Part shown: in pieces, positions 20,096 to 27,716 of the stretch | How the letters are laid out: each line of letters begins with the position of its first letter | How positions within the stretch are numbered: the stretch's first letter is position 1 | Assembly: GCF_014698825.1 (NCBI RefSeq) | Contig: NZ_JACJTT010000010.1 | Coordinates: 1-64,000 of the forward strand | Source: Richelia sinica FACHB-800 | GTDB lineage: Bacteria; Cyanobacteriota; Cyanobacteriia; Cyanobacteriales; Nostocaceae | Length of the DNA stretch: 64,000 bases | Direction of reading: 5' to 3' | Translations under genes and position numbers: made by a program | The notes under the pieces: model-generated | Databases searched by the model: none | Told to the model about the DNA's origin: nothing | Seen by the model: the letters and a program-made list of their open reading frames with translations, nothing else

Positions 20096-21589
20096 ATGAG
20101 CAAGATGGGTCAAGTTACCCAATTTCACTATACAGCACAGCATAAACCCAACCAGTTAATCTATGGTAGCGGGCAAGTAGCTGTAATTACAGGATGGACA
20201 GTAAAACAAGCGATCGCTAAACATCTGCAACCAAGTGAGTATGCTGTAATTGGGCAGTTATATTCACCGACCAGAGGCATCAATCTACTAGTCCGTAACC
20301 TCCTCTTAAACCCCCATGTCCGCTATGTAGTCATTCTCAACGCTACTAAGGAAGATAAAAATGCAGGTGCAGGAGAATGTTTACGGGACTTTTTCCATCA
20401 CGGTGTCCAAGAAAGCGTAAGCGATACAGGTCGTAAATCTTGGGTAATTCGCTCTCACATTCCTGGGTATATTGATATTGATATTGATATTAGGGCCATT
20501 GAAAAACTGCGTCACGCCCTAAAAGTTGAAGTAGCGACATCAATTGCTGAAGCAGTAGAGAAAATTAAGGCTTTTGCCCAAATAGAAGCTGTGGAACCTT
20601 GGGGAATACCCTTAGACTTTCCCATGGCCACTGTAGAACCAACCGTTTTACCAGGAACACGCTACGGACACCGCATAGAAGGAAAAACCATTGCAGAAAC
20701 CTGGGTAAAAATCATCCATCGCATTAAAACCACAGGCACAATTCGTCCCACTGGTTATGATGGCAAGTGGCAAGAACTCATAGATTTAATGGCAGTTGTC
20801 ACCGCTGAACCTGCGGATTTTTATTTTCCTGAACCCAATTATTTACCAATTGACCGCAGTTTTTTAACTGAATATATTTCCCAGATTTTAGATGATTCAC
20901 CCTATCGAGAAGGAGTAAAATACACCTACGGTCAACGCTTACGTTCCTGGTTTGACCGCGACCAAATTGAGCAGGTAATTGAAAAATTAATTGGTGAAAT
21001 TGATGCTGCTAGTGCAGTTATGACTTTATGGGATGTGAAAGACCATGACAAAGGTGGTAGCCCTTGTTTGAATCATATTTGGTTAAGAGTAGTTGATAAT
21101 GAATTATCACTAACTGCCATTTTCAGAAGTAATGATATGTTTGCAGCTTGGCCTGCTAATGCCATGGGGTTAAGGGCTTTACAAAAACATATTCGAGATG
21201 AAATTGCTAACCGTTCTGCCTACGATTTGTACATGGGCCCACTTATAACTCTCAGTCAATCGGCTCATATATATGATGATACTTGGAGTAATGCAGAACA
21301 ACTAATTAAACAACAATATGCAGCTATTTGCTCGAAATTAGATTATGCTGACCCCGCAGGTAACTTTTTAATTGAAATTGCTGATGGTCAAATTGTTGTC
21401 ACTCATACAACTCCTGGCAGTGGAGAGATTGTTGGTTGTTACTCTGGGAAAAATGCCCTGAAGTTAGCCAGAGAAATTTGTGCGGCTTCTCCCGCAATAT
21501 GTCCAGATCATGCTGCATATTTAGGTATGGAATTGCAGAAGGCAGCAGACTGTATTAAACTTGACAAAGCATATATCCAAGATAGATAA
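20096..21589 (+). CDS. Thymidylate synthase, long cyanobacterial form with extra domains
   Basis: A 497-residue protein whose middle (about 185-400) is a divergent ThyA-type thymidylate synthase, which methylates dUMP to dTMP using methylene-tetrahydrofolate. The catalytic cysteine is C324 in GGSPCLNHIW, and the folate/dUMP motif RSNDMFAAWPANA lies at 344-356. The first 165 residues resemble an MtrA-like fold (YAVIGQLYSPTRGINLLVRNLL). The C-terminus (about 410-497) contains a small ITDG-like segment and cysteines, probably the DUF4346 region. It is much longer than bacterial ThyA (about 260). It is followed by a hairpin and then by three more deoxynucleotide-type genes. Confidence 0.85.
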   Translation: MSKMGQVTQFHYTAQHKPNQLIYGSGQVAVITGWTVKQAIAKHLQPSEYAVIGQLYSPTRGINLLVRNLLLNPHVRYVVILNATKEDKNAGAGECLRDFFHHGVQESVSDTGRKSWVIRSHIPGYIDIDIDIRAIEKLRHALKVEVATSIAEAVEKIKAFAQIEAVEPWGIPLDFPMATVEPTVLPGTRYGHRIEGKTIAETWVKIIHRIKTTGTIRPTGYDGKWQELIDLMAVVTAEPADFYFPEPNYLPIDRSFLTEYISQILDDSPYREGVKYTYGQRLRSWFDRDQIEQVIEKLIGEIDAASAVMTLWDVKDHDKGGSPCLNHIWLRVVDNELSLTAIFRSNDMFAAWPANAMGLRALQKHIRDEIANRSAYDLYMGPLITLSQSAHIYDDTWSNAEQLIKQQYAAICSKLDYADPAGNFLIEIADGQIVVTHTTPGSGEIVGCYSGKNALKLAREICAASPAICPDHAAYLGMELQKAADCIKLDKAYIQDR

Positions 21590-21600
21590 GCATTAATTAA

Positions 21601-21622
21601 TAACCGTCATTAGTGACGGTTA
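21601..21622. terminator. Hairpin after the thymidylate synthase gene
   Basis: A perfect 9-bp stem TAACCGTCA, TTAG loop, TGACGGTTA. The following bases on the plus strand are A-rich rather than T-rich, so it is not a classic terminator. It may instead act as an mRNA 3' end or a processing site between the thymidylate synthase and the next gene. Confidence 0.45.
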
Positions 21623-21662
21623 TAAAAAATTCTAGTGTTTTCTAAAGCTCAGGGAGTATTCC

Positions 21663-22511
21663 ATGTCAGTTTTGAGTTATCAAGATATTATTGGGGAGCT
21701 TGGTAAAGGTATACTTTTTCATCCTCTTAAACCAGGTAGTATTAAAGATTGCGATTTATGTCTAACTGCTGGTGAGTGCGCTTATTCACTTGGAGAAGAA
21801 AAGCGTTTGACTATTCAAACAGAAAAAAACCAACAAGGTGAGGAACAGAGATTTTTTGAGATACCAGGTAACGATACTGCTTTAGTATGGACTAGCGAAG
21901 CAGTTTGGATCAGTAATAAATTTCGTGGACCACTTTATTCAGTTGTTCAACAAGTATCAAATGGTTTAGGTCATATTGGAACAAGAGTAAATCCTGAGTG
22001 GTCAAGTGTTCTTTGCATAGCACTTCATAATGTTTCAAAGAAACCAGTGAAAATTTACGTGAATGATGTCGAAAACCCAATTGCCCATTTAGCGATTGAA
22101 AAGTTAAGTTCTAAGTGTTCTAATCCATCAAAGCATCGCAAGCATGAACATACTCCTGGAAGACTTGATGTTCTACGTGGACGGCTTAATAACCAGGAAA
22201 TAAACGACTATTTTAATGCTCCAGAAAATGGTTGGATGACCAATAATAGGAAAGATAGATTAAAACAATTGATGGAGGAATCAACAGAGTATAAAAACTT
22301 GAAAAAAGGTGTCAAAGAAACATTAATAAGCTTTCTAGGTTCAGATCAACAGACTCGGTGGACAGCATTGGGGGTTATTATTTCATTTATTGCTTTATTG
22401 ATAGCTGTATTTAAACCTTCTGAATCGTCTAATCTAAATCCCAGAACAGATACTAATCCTCAGATACAAGCAAATCCAAATAAAACATTATCTCCAGGAT
22501 CAAATAAATAG
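21663..22511 (+). CDS. dCTP deaminase/dUTPase-fold protein with C-terminal membrane anchor, probably non-catalytic
   Basis: A 282-residue protein. Residues 15-150 follow the order of the dCTP deaminase/dUTPase beta fold: LKPGSIKDCDLCL near the start, FFEIPGNDTALVWTSEAVWI, GPLYSVVQQVSNGLGHIGT and RVNPEWSSVLCIALHN. In active dCTP deaminases the last block reads like IDPGxxGxITLEL; here the acidic residue of L-E-L is alanine (IALHN, 119-123) and the RSS catalytic loop is not recognisable. A basic linker (150-230) leads to one membrane helix (about 233-250) and a polar Asn/Pro tail. I infer a membrane-tethered nucleotide binder rather than an enzyme. It is flanked by deoxynucleotide genes on both sides. 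Confidence 0.6.
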   Translation: MSVLSYQDIIGELGKGILFHPLKPGSIKDCDLCLTAGECAYSLGEEKRLTIQTEKNQQGEEQRFFEIPGNDTALVWTSEAVWISNKFRGPLYSVVQQVSNGLGHIGTRVNPEWSSVLCIALHNVSKKPVKIYVNDVENPIAHLAIEKLSSKCSNPSKHRKHEHTPGRLDVLRGRLNNQEINDYFNAPENGWMTNNRKDRLKQLMEESTEYKNLKKGVKETLISFLGSDQQTRWTALGVIISFIALLIAVFKPSESSNLNPRTDTNPQIQANPNKTLSPGSNK

Positions 22512-22632
22512 TAAATATAATTTACTTTACTATTTATATTTATTATAAAAATCATATTTTTGTAATAAAACTAAAATTTGTTGACTCAACATCTAAATAA
22601 CTAGAATTTGTAATGTAAAGTGATTAATAAAA

Positions 22633-23058
22633 ATGTACAAAATATATATATCTGGTGCTTTAACTGATGTAGAAAATCCAATAGAAACTAAAGCACTGTA
22701 TGAAAAAATAGGCTTGCTTTGTGAAGAAGTAGGTCTTCAAGCTTATGTACCGCACTTACACACTGATCCGGTAAATAATCCTGATATTACTCCCCGTGAA
22801 GTTTTCGATCAAGATAAGCATCAGGTTAGTATCTCAGACTTAGTTATTGCTTACCTTGGTTCGCTTTCTTTTGGTGTAGGAATGGAGTTAGCTTATGCAG
22901 AGAGCAACAAAATTCCCATCATTCTTTTGTACGAAAAAGATAAGCGGATATCAAGATTTCCTCGTGGTATTCCTACTGTGATTGCCGAAATTCAGTTTAA
23001 TGATTGTGCAGATGCTTTAATTGAGCTAAAAAATATTTTAGTAAATTGGAAGCAATAG
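22633..23058 (+). CDS. Nucleoside 2-deoxyribosyltransferase-like protein
   Basis: A 141-residue protein of the nucleoside 2-deoxyribosyltransferase (DRHyd) superfamily, which cleaves or swaps the base on deoxyribonucleosides or nucleotides. It shows YISGALTD at the start, SDLVIAYLG with D69, and GVGMELAYA with E85 in the position of the nucleophilic glutamate. Members range from salvage enzymes to nucleotide-sanitising or conflict-type hydrolases. The gene sits 121 bases after the membrane-anchored dCTP-deaminase-like gene and 53 bases before a dCMP deaminase, so a common pathway is likely. No signal peptide or membrane segment is seen. Confidence 0.8.
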   Translation: MYKIYISGALTDVENPIETKALYEKIGLLCEEVGLQAYVPHLHTDPVNNPDITPREVFDQDKHQVSISDLVIAYLGSLSFGVGMELAYAESNKIPIILLYEKDKRISRFPRGIPTVIAEIQFNDCADALIELKNILVNWKQ

Positions 23059-23111
23059 CACTTAAAATTTGTTTCAACAAGACAGCATAATCAAGTTTAC
23101 AATTCAACACT

Positions 23112-23681
23112 ATGCAAAATATTTGCTCATTTGAAGAATACTATCAAAGACCAACGTGGGATGAATACTTTCTAATGTTGGCTAAATTAGCAGCAACTCG
23201 CTCAACTTGTCTAGCTTTTCCAGTTGGTGCTGTAATTGTTAAGAATAAGCAAGTTGTAGCTACAGGTTACAATGGCTCTCCCTCTGGTTCAGCGCATTGT
23301 ACTACTCAAGGGTACTGCTATCCAGGTTTAAGTAGCTGTGATGCAAGTAAAACATTACCATCGAGGGCTGTACATGCAGAAGCAAATGCGATCGCTCAAG
23401 CAGCAAAATATGGTATATCAACAGAGGGCGCAAGCATATATGTAACCCTGGAACCTTGTCTTTCTTGTTTAAAGTTAATTATTTCTGCTGGCATCACAGA
23501 AATATTTTACGAAACTTCTTTTAATAGTGGAGATAAAGCTGTAGTGAGAGATTCATTTATAAATGAAGGCTTAATATCGATACATCAAGTTATTTTGTCT
23601 GAAGAAATTGCCAAAAAAGCAGCCTCATTTCTCCTTTCATCTACGTCAGTGAAGAATTTTGACATAGTAAGACATTCCTAA
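23112..23681 (+). CDS. Deoxycytidylate (dCMP) deaminase
   Basis: A 189-residue zinc-dependent deaminase converting dCMP to dUMP, the substrate of thymidylate synthase. It has RPTWDEYFLMLAKLAATRSTC, the allosteric-type insert GYNGSPSGSAHC, catalytic HAEANAI (H88, E90) and zinc site PCLSCLKLI (C116, C119). The insert with its extra cysteines is typical of dCMP deaminases rather than of TadA or cytidine deaminases. It closes the 20.1-23.7 kb cluster. It contains a HIP1 site (near 23388), so it has been resident for some time. Confidence 0.9.
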   Translation: MQNICSFEEYYQRPTWDEYFLMLAKLAATRSTCLAFPVGAVIVKNKQVVATGYNGSPSGSAHCTTQGYCYPGLSSCDASKTLPSRAVHAEANAIAQAAKYGISTEGASIYVTLEPCLSCLKLIISAGITEIFYETSFNSGDKAVVRDSFINEGLISIHQVILSEEIAKKAASFLLSSTSVKNFDIVRHS

Positions 23682-23822
23682 GCTTATACAAAATTCACTA
23701 TTTTTAGACAAGGTATATTTTTAGTGTGTTTTTTGAGTGAGTTTCACAACCATCAACATGCTTTAATTCAAAGGAAACTTGTTTTAGAGTTGACATTTGT
23801 CATTCTGCCAAAAGCAGTCAAG

Positions 23823-23845
23823 AAAAAACCCGATTTATCGGGTTT
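23823..23845 (-). terminator. Rho-independent terminator for the small minus-strand gene
   Basis: On the minus strand, AAACCCGA, a TAAA loop and TCGGGTTT are followed by a run of T. It lies about 35 bases after the stop of the gene at 23881-24036 and points the right way for that gene. Confidence 0.8.
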
Positions 23846-23880
23846 ACACACAACAAAACTATGAACAATAAAAACTTAAT

Positions 23881-24036
23881 TTAGCTACATTCTGTCAGTT
23901 CTGCTTCTAATTGACGTATTAGCTGTTCATCACCTTTGGACTTGGCTATCTGCAAACGGTGTTCTATATTTTTTTCGATGTTCTCTCTATGTGCTTGGAG
24001 GGCTTGTTTAGCTGCTTGTACTCTATTGTGATTCAT
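23881..24036 (-). CDS. Small helical cyanobacterial protein, function unknown
   Basis: A 51-residue, charged, helix-rich protein (MNHNRVQAAKQALQAHREN at the start, LIRQLEAELTECS at the end). The ATG at 24036 has an AGAGG ribosome site about eight bases upstream. A longer in-frame form from 24081 would add residues not supported by such a site. A terminator follows it, so this is a complete small transcription unit. No function can be named. Confidence 0.7.
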   Translation of the reverse strand: MNHNRVQAAKQALQAHRENIEKNIEHRLQIAKSKGDEQLIRQLEAELTECS

Positions 24037-24159
24037 AGGATTTACCTCTTTAGGGGCATTTATATCAATTATTCGTAACATAACACATTTTTGGTAGTGC
24101 TTGTTACAGAAAATATTTCTTCATTATAAATTCACGGTTAGTCTTGATTTTTTCGGTAA

Positions 24160-24948
24160 ATGCGGAAATCGAATGTAATCACTTTATTGAGCGATTTTGG
24201 TATCAATGATGTCTATGTAGGTGTCATGAAGGGGGTAATTGCTCAAATTAACTCCAACTTGACCATAGTGGACTTAACACACCAAATTCCTCCACAAAAT
24301 ATTGCTGCTGGTCGCTTTTGTCTAATGAATGCTTATGCCTATTTCCCTGCTGGTACGGTACATGTGGCTGTGGTAGATCCAGGGGTGGGTAGTCAGAGGC
24401 GATCGCTTGCGGTAGAATTTTCCCAAGGATTTCTAATTGGCCCTGATAATGGCCTTCTTACAGGGGTACTCAGTCAAATTCCGGCAATTAGGGCAGTAGA
24501 ACTTACAAATCTTAACTATTGGCGGAGTCCTCAACCTAGCAACACCTTTCACGGACGAGATATCTTTGCACCAGTAGCTGCATATCTAGCTAGCGGTGTC
24601 CCTCTCCTCGAATTGGGTACAGAAATTAATCCAGACAGTTTAGTTCAGCTAGATATTGGTCAATGGGAAGAAACAGCAACTGGGGTTTGCGGTTGTGTTC
24701 AATATATAGACTACTTTGGTAACTTAGTCACGAATATTCCCGCTAGTTATGTGCAAGGTAAAAGTTGGTCGGTGCAAATTAAAGGGATGACTATTGGTGG
24801 ATGTCAAACTTACAGTGATGTGGGTGTTGGGGAAGCCTTAGCTTTAATTGGTAGTCATGGGTGGGTAGAAATTGCTGTGAATAGTGGTAATGCACAAGCG
24901 CAATTGCAAATTGACTGGCAAGATACTTTAGAGGTGATTACTCACTAG
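24160..24948 (+). CDS. S-adenosyl-L-methionine hydrolase (DUF62 / hydroxide adenosyltransferase)
   Basis: A 262-residue protein of the fluorinase/chlorinase superfamily, in which most members hydrolyse SAM to adenosine and methionine. The N-terminal LLSDFGINDVYVGVMKGVI, VVDPGVGSQRRSLAVE, IGPDNGLLTGV and TFHGRDIFAPVAAYLA motifs are present, giving the D-R-H residues that activate water. Nothing points to a halogenase. The gene is followed 49 bases later by the DUF2301 gene. Confidence 0.88.
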   Translation: MRKSNVITLLSDFGINDVYVGVMKGVIAQINSNLTIVDLTHQIPPQNIAAGRFCLMNAYAYFPAGTVHVAVVDPGVGSQRRSLAVEFSQGFLIGPDNGLLTGVLSQIPAIRAVELTNLNYWRSPQPSNTFHGRDIFAPVAAYLASGVPLLELGTEINPDSLVQLDIGQWEETATGVCGCVQYIDYFGNLVTNIPASYVQGKSWSVQIKGMTIGGCQTYSDVGVGEALALIGSHGWVEIAVNSGNAQAQLQIDWQDTLEVITH

Positions 24949-24997
24949 ACTAGAAACTGGGACTATTGATGATGAGTTGATTTATTGCTGTTTTGCT

Positions 24998-25657
24998 ATG
25001 ACTACACAAACCGTACCTGCGCTGCAAGTCTATCAAGGGCAGTTTGGCCAATTTACCATTACACAGAGCGATCGCTTGAGTGTGATCATCTACCGCTTTG
25101 GTTTAATGGTAGCAGCAGTTAGTTTTGCGATCGCTACTGCCTTGGTTTTATTTTCTCCCACAGCTGCCGCTATTCAAGCAATTACCCCTTTATATACTCT
25201 TTTTGCCCTAGCATTGGGAGTCAGTTTATTTACCATTCACATATATATGGCTTCTCTGCACCGATTGTTGCAGCTATTTTGGCTCATTGGGTGCATTTCT
25301 GCTTTTATTTTTGCCCATGTAGATAAACAACCCTTTGCAGTGACTATTTATCATGAACCCTTGAGTATATTCGGGGTGGGTTTTCTATTTGCCGCTTTAA
25401 CTGGTATTTATTTCAAAGAAGCTTTTTGCTTCAATCGGTTAGAAACAAAAGTCTTAACTCCCATTGTGCCTTTATTATTACTAGGACATTTAACGGGGAT
25501 TTTACCAACTTCTGGAGAACAGATTTTATTGGCAACTTGGGCAATATTCTTTCTCGTTTTTGCAGTGCGTAAAGTTATCCAACCAATTCCCCCCGACATT
25601 GGTGATAAATCTGTATTTGATTATTTAAAATCCCAACGCACAGCCAAAGGAGTATAA
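24998..25657 (+). CDS. DUF2301 integral membrane protein
   Basis: A 219-residue membrane protein with about six hydrophobic helices. The family is recognised from FGQFTITQSDRLSVIIYRFGLMVA, HEPLSIFGVGFLFAALTGIYFKEAFCFNR and the C-terminal PPDIGDKSVFDYLK. I placed the start at the ATG 24998; an in-frame ATG at 24977 is possible. DUF2301 proteins are widespread in cyanobacteria and their role is unknown. It precedes dprA by 15 bases. Confidence 0.82.
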   Translation: MTTQTVPALQVYQGQFGQFTITQSDRLSVIIYRFGLMVAAVSFAIATALVLFSPTAAAIQAITPLYTLFALALGVSLFTIHIYMASLHRLLQLFWLIGCISAFIFAHVDKQPFAVTIYHEPLSIFGVGFLFAALTGIYFKEAFCFNRLETKVLTPIVPLLLLGHLTGILPTSGEQILLATWAIFFLVFAVRKVIQPIPPDIGDKSVFDYLKSQRTAKGV

Positions 25658-25672
25658 AATGTTCAAGGGGGT

Positions 25673-26800
25673 GTGAGGGCATCAAAATTGACGCAAGAAC
25701 GTGCATACTGGTTAGCTTGGACGCAAATTTCTGGAGTGGGGCCAGTATTACTGCAACGATTACAAAATCACTTCGGCAACTTAGAAACAGCTTGGCAAGC
25801 GAGTGCTGCACAGTTGCGAGAAGTTGAGGGTTTTGGTTGGCAAACTCTCGAAAAAGTGGTACAACAGCGATCGCGTCTCCATCCACAACAACTACTTACC
25901 CAACACCAACAGGATAACCCCCATTTCTGGACACCAGCAGACCCAGACTATCCCCAACTCCTGCGAGAAATTCCCAGTCCACCCCCAATTGTCTACTATC
26001 GCGGTGAAGTTGACCTAGCAGAAAATAGCGGTCAAAAACCGTTAGTGGGAATTGTCGGTACTCGTCAACCCACAGATTATGGTATGAGGTGGACAAGACA
26101 AATTAGTGCAGCTTTAGCTAAAAATGGCTTTACGGTCGTTTCGGGAATGGCTGAAGGAATTGATACCGAAAGTCATGCCGCAGCTATGCAAGCCGGTGGA
26201 AGAACAATAGCAGTTCTCGGTACAGGTGTGGATGTAATTTATCCCTATAAAAATCGGGATTTATACAAACAGATTTTGACATCTGGGTTAGTAATGAGTG
26301 AATACCCTGCGAAAACTCCACCTAATCGAACTAATTTTCCCAGACGTAACAGAATCATAGCCGGTTTAAGTCGTGCAGTTTTAGTCATGGAAGCACCTTT
26401 AAAATCTGGTGCATTAATTACTGCCACCTATGCCAATGAATTCGGCAGAGATGTTTATGCACTACCAGGAAGAGTTGATGACCAACCTTCTCAAGGCTGT
26501 TTAAAATTAATTAGTCAAGGTGCGGGTTTAATTCATCAAGAACTGAGTGAATTGTTAACAATGCTAGGGGCAATTCCCCAAATTGATGTGGACATCCCCA
26601 CAGTTAAATCAGCACCTTTACCTGATTTATCACCAGAATTACAACAAGTTATCCAGGTGGTAGGAAATGATGCCTTAAGTTTTGATGTAATTGTCCATAA
26701 AACTAATTTAGATGCAGGTTTAGTTTCCAGTTATTTATTACAATTAGAATTGATGGGTTTAGTTTCTCAATTACCAGGAATGCGCTATCAAAGAATTTGA
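25673..26800 (+). CDS. dprA: DNA-processing protein DprA/Smf
   Basis: A 375-residue RecA-loading factor for incoming single-stranded DNA in natural transformation. The N-terminal helix-hairpin-helix part (1-75) is followed by the Rossmann domain: GIVGTRQPTDYG, VVSGMAEGIDTESHAAAM, AVLGTGVDVIYPYKN, RNRIIAGLSRAVLVMEAP and GALITATYANEFGRDVYALPG. A winged-helix tail (about 315-375) is present. The start is GTG at 25673, after a G-rich ribosome site. It is the last gene of a probable SAM hydrolase-DUF2301-dprA unit. Confidence 0.93.
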   Translation: MRASKLTQERAYWLAWTQISGVGPVLLQRLQNHFGNLETAWQASAAQLREVEGFGWQTLEKVVQQRSRLHPQQLLTQHQQDNPHFWTPADPDYPQLLREIPSPPPIVYYRGEVDLAENSGQKPLVGIVGTRQPTDYGMRWTRQISAALAKNGFTVVSGMAEGIDTESHAAAMQAGGRTIAVLGTGVDVIYPYKNRDLYKQILTSGLVMSEYPAKTPPNRTNFPRRNRIIAGLSRAVLVMEAPLKSGALITATYANEFGRDVYALPGRVDDQPSQGCLKLISQGAGLIHQELSELLTMLGAIPQIDVDIPTVKSAPLPDLSPELQQVIQVVGNDALSFDVIVHKTNLDAGLVSSYLLQLELMGLVSQLPGMRYQRI

Positions 26801-26803
26801 TTG

Positions 26804-27175
26804 TTAATTCTTTTCTCCATACTCCATCCCATTGGCATCAGCATAGCGGTGCATAAAGCGCATAAATCTTTCCCAGTGGTCGTCTCTTTCAATTTCAAAC
26901 TTACATTCTACCCGTCTGAGTTCATCACCTTCATCTCCACCGAAAATGAATTGAGTAGAAGATGGAGTAACGCTAATTTCCCCTTCTTCATCTGTTAAAA
27001 GTAAGGAATTCAACGATTGTTTAGTAAAACTTGTAATTCCTGATATGGCTTTTAAGTCCTTAAATATCATCACCACAATGCGTTTACCAGTGCGAGTTTC
27101 TCGACGTAAACTCACATTATTTAATTCTTCAAAAACACCTGCAAAAAATTGGATGGAAGGAGTTATATTAGACAT
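26804..27175 (-). CDS. psb28: Photosystem II assembly factor, Psb28 family (Psb28-2-like)
   Basis: A 123-residue soluble Psb28-type protein, which binds CP47-containing photosystem II intermediates during assembly and repair. The family pattern is clear: SIQFFAGVFEELNNVSLRRETRTGKRIVVMIF, ITGMY-like ISGITSF, LLTDEEGEI and the C-terminal WERFMRFMHRYADANGM. Several positions differ from the main Psb28, so it may be the second paralogue. The ATG at 27175 is preferred to a TTG two codons earlier. It is convergent with dprA, with only three bases between them. Confidence 0.85.
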   Translation of the reverse strand: MSNITPSIQFFAGVFEELNNVSLRRETRTGKRIVVMIFKDLKAISGITSFTKQSLNSLLLTDEEGEISVTPSSTQFIFGGDEGDELRRVECKFEIERDDHWERFMRFMHRYADANGMEYGEKN

Positions 27176-27716
27176 GAGCAATATTAAAAATTAACAATTA
27201 ATCTATCATTAGTTACCAAATATTGTATTTTATCAAGGCTAAACAACACAAGTTATAAAAAATTAACAAAACTTTGTGCAATGATTTCTTACTCAAGTCG
27301 AAACTGGAGATCCTGTATATTTAGGCTGGAAATACTCTACATCTCATTGCCAGTCATAAAAATTTGGGCAAGATTAACAATATTTCTTAATCTAATAAAG
27401 TACAAAATTATCTGCTTTTATCTGCGTCCATCTGCATTTAATTATTACTGCTTCTCACTTAAAGGTGAATATCTATTGTAATAAAGATAACAGCAAAATA
27501 TCAGCCTAAAATTTAGATTAGTCTGTTTTTAATTATTTACCAACGAATTAGTCAAATGCACAAAAAAAGCACAACTGGTTATCACGCAAAAATTAATCTA
27601 GTCGATGCAATATTGATTTTATAGCAATTCTACATGGTGAAAAAAAGAGATATTTAATTTCCATTTTCCTAGTCCCTGTAGAAATGCTATATTTCGGGGT
27701 TTTGCATTCAAGTTCC
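27176..27716. other. 541-base AT-rich intergenic region
   Basis: No convincing gene. One short degenerate repeat of ATCTGCNTTTATCTGCGTCC type is visible near 27410-27440, a motif common in Nostoc-group spacers. The rest is AT-rich and must hold the psb28 promoter. Confidence 0.5.

Noticed and set aside
27281..27481. 66-codon plus-strand frame in the gap after psb28
   Set aside because: No ribosome site, composition typical of AT-rich non-coding DNA, and it runs through an ATCTGC-type repeat.
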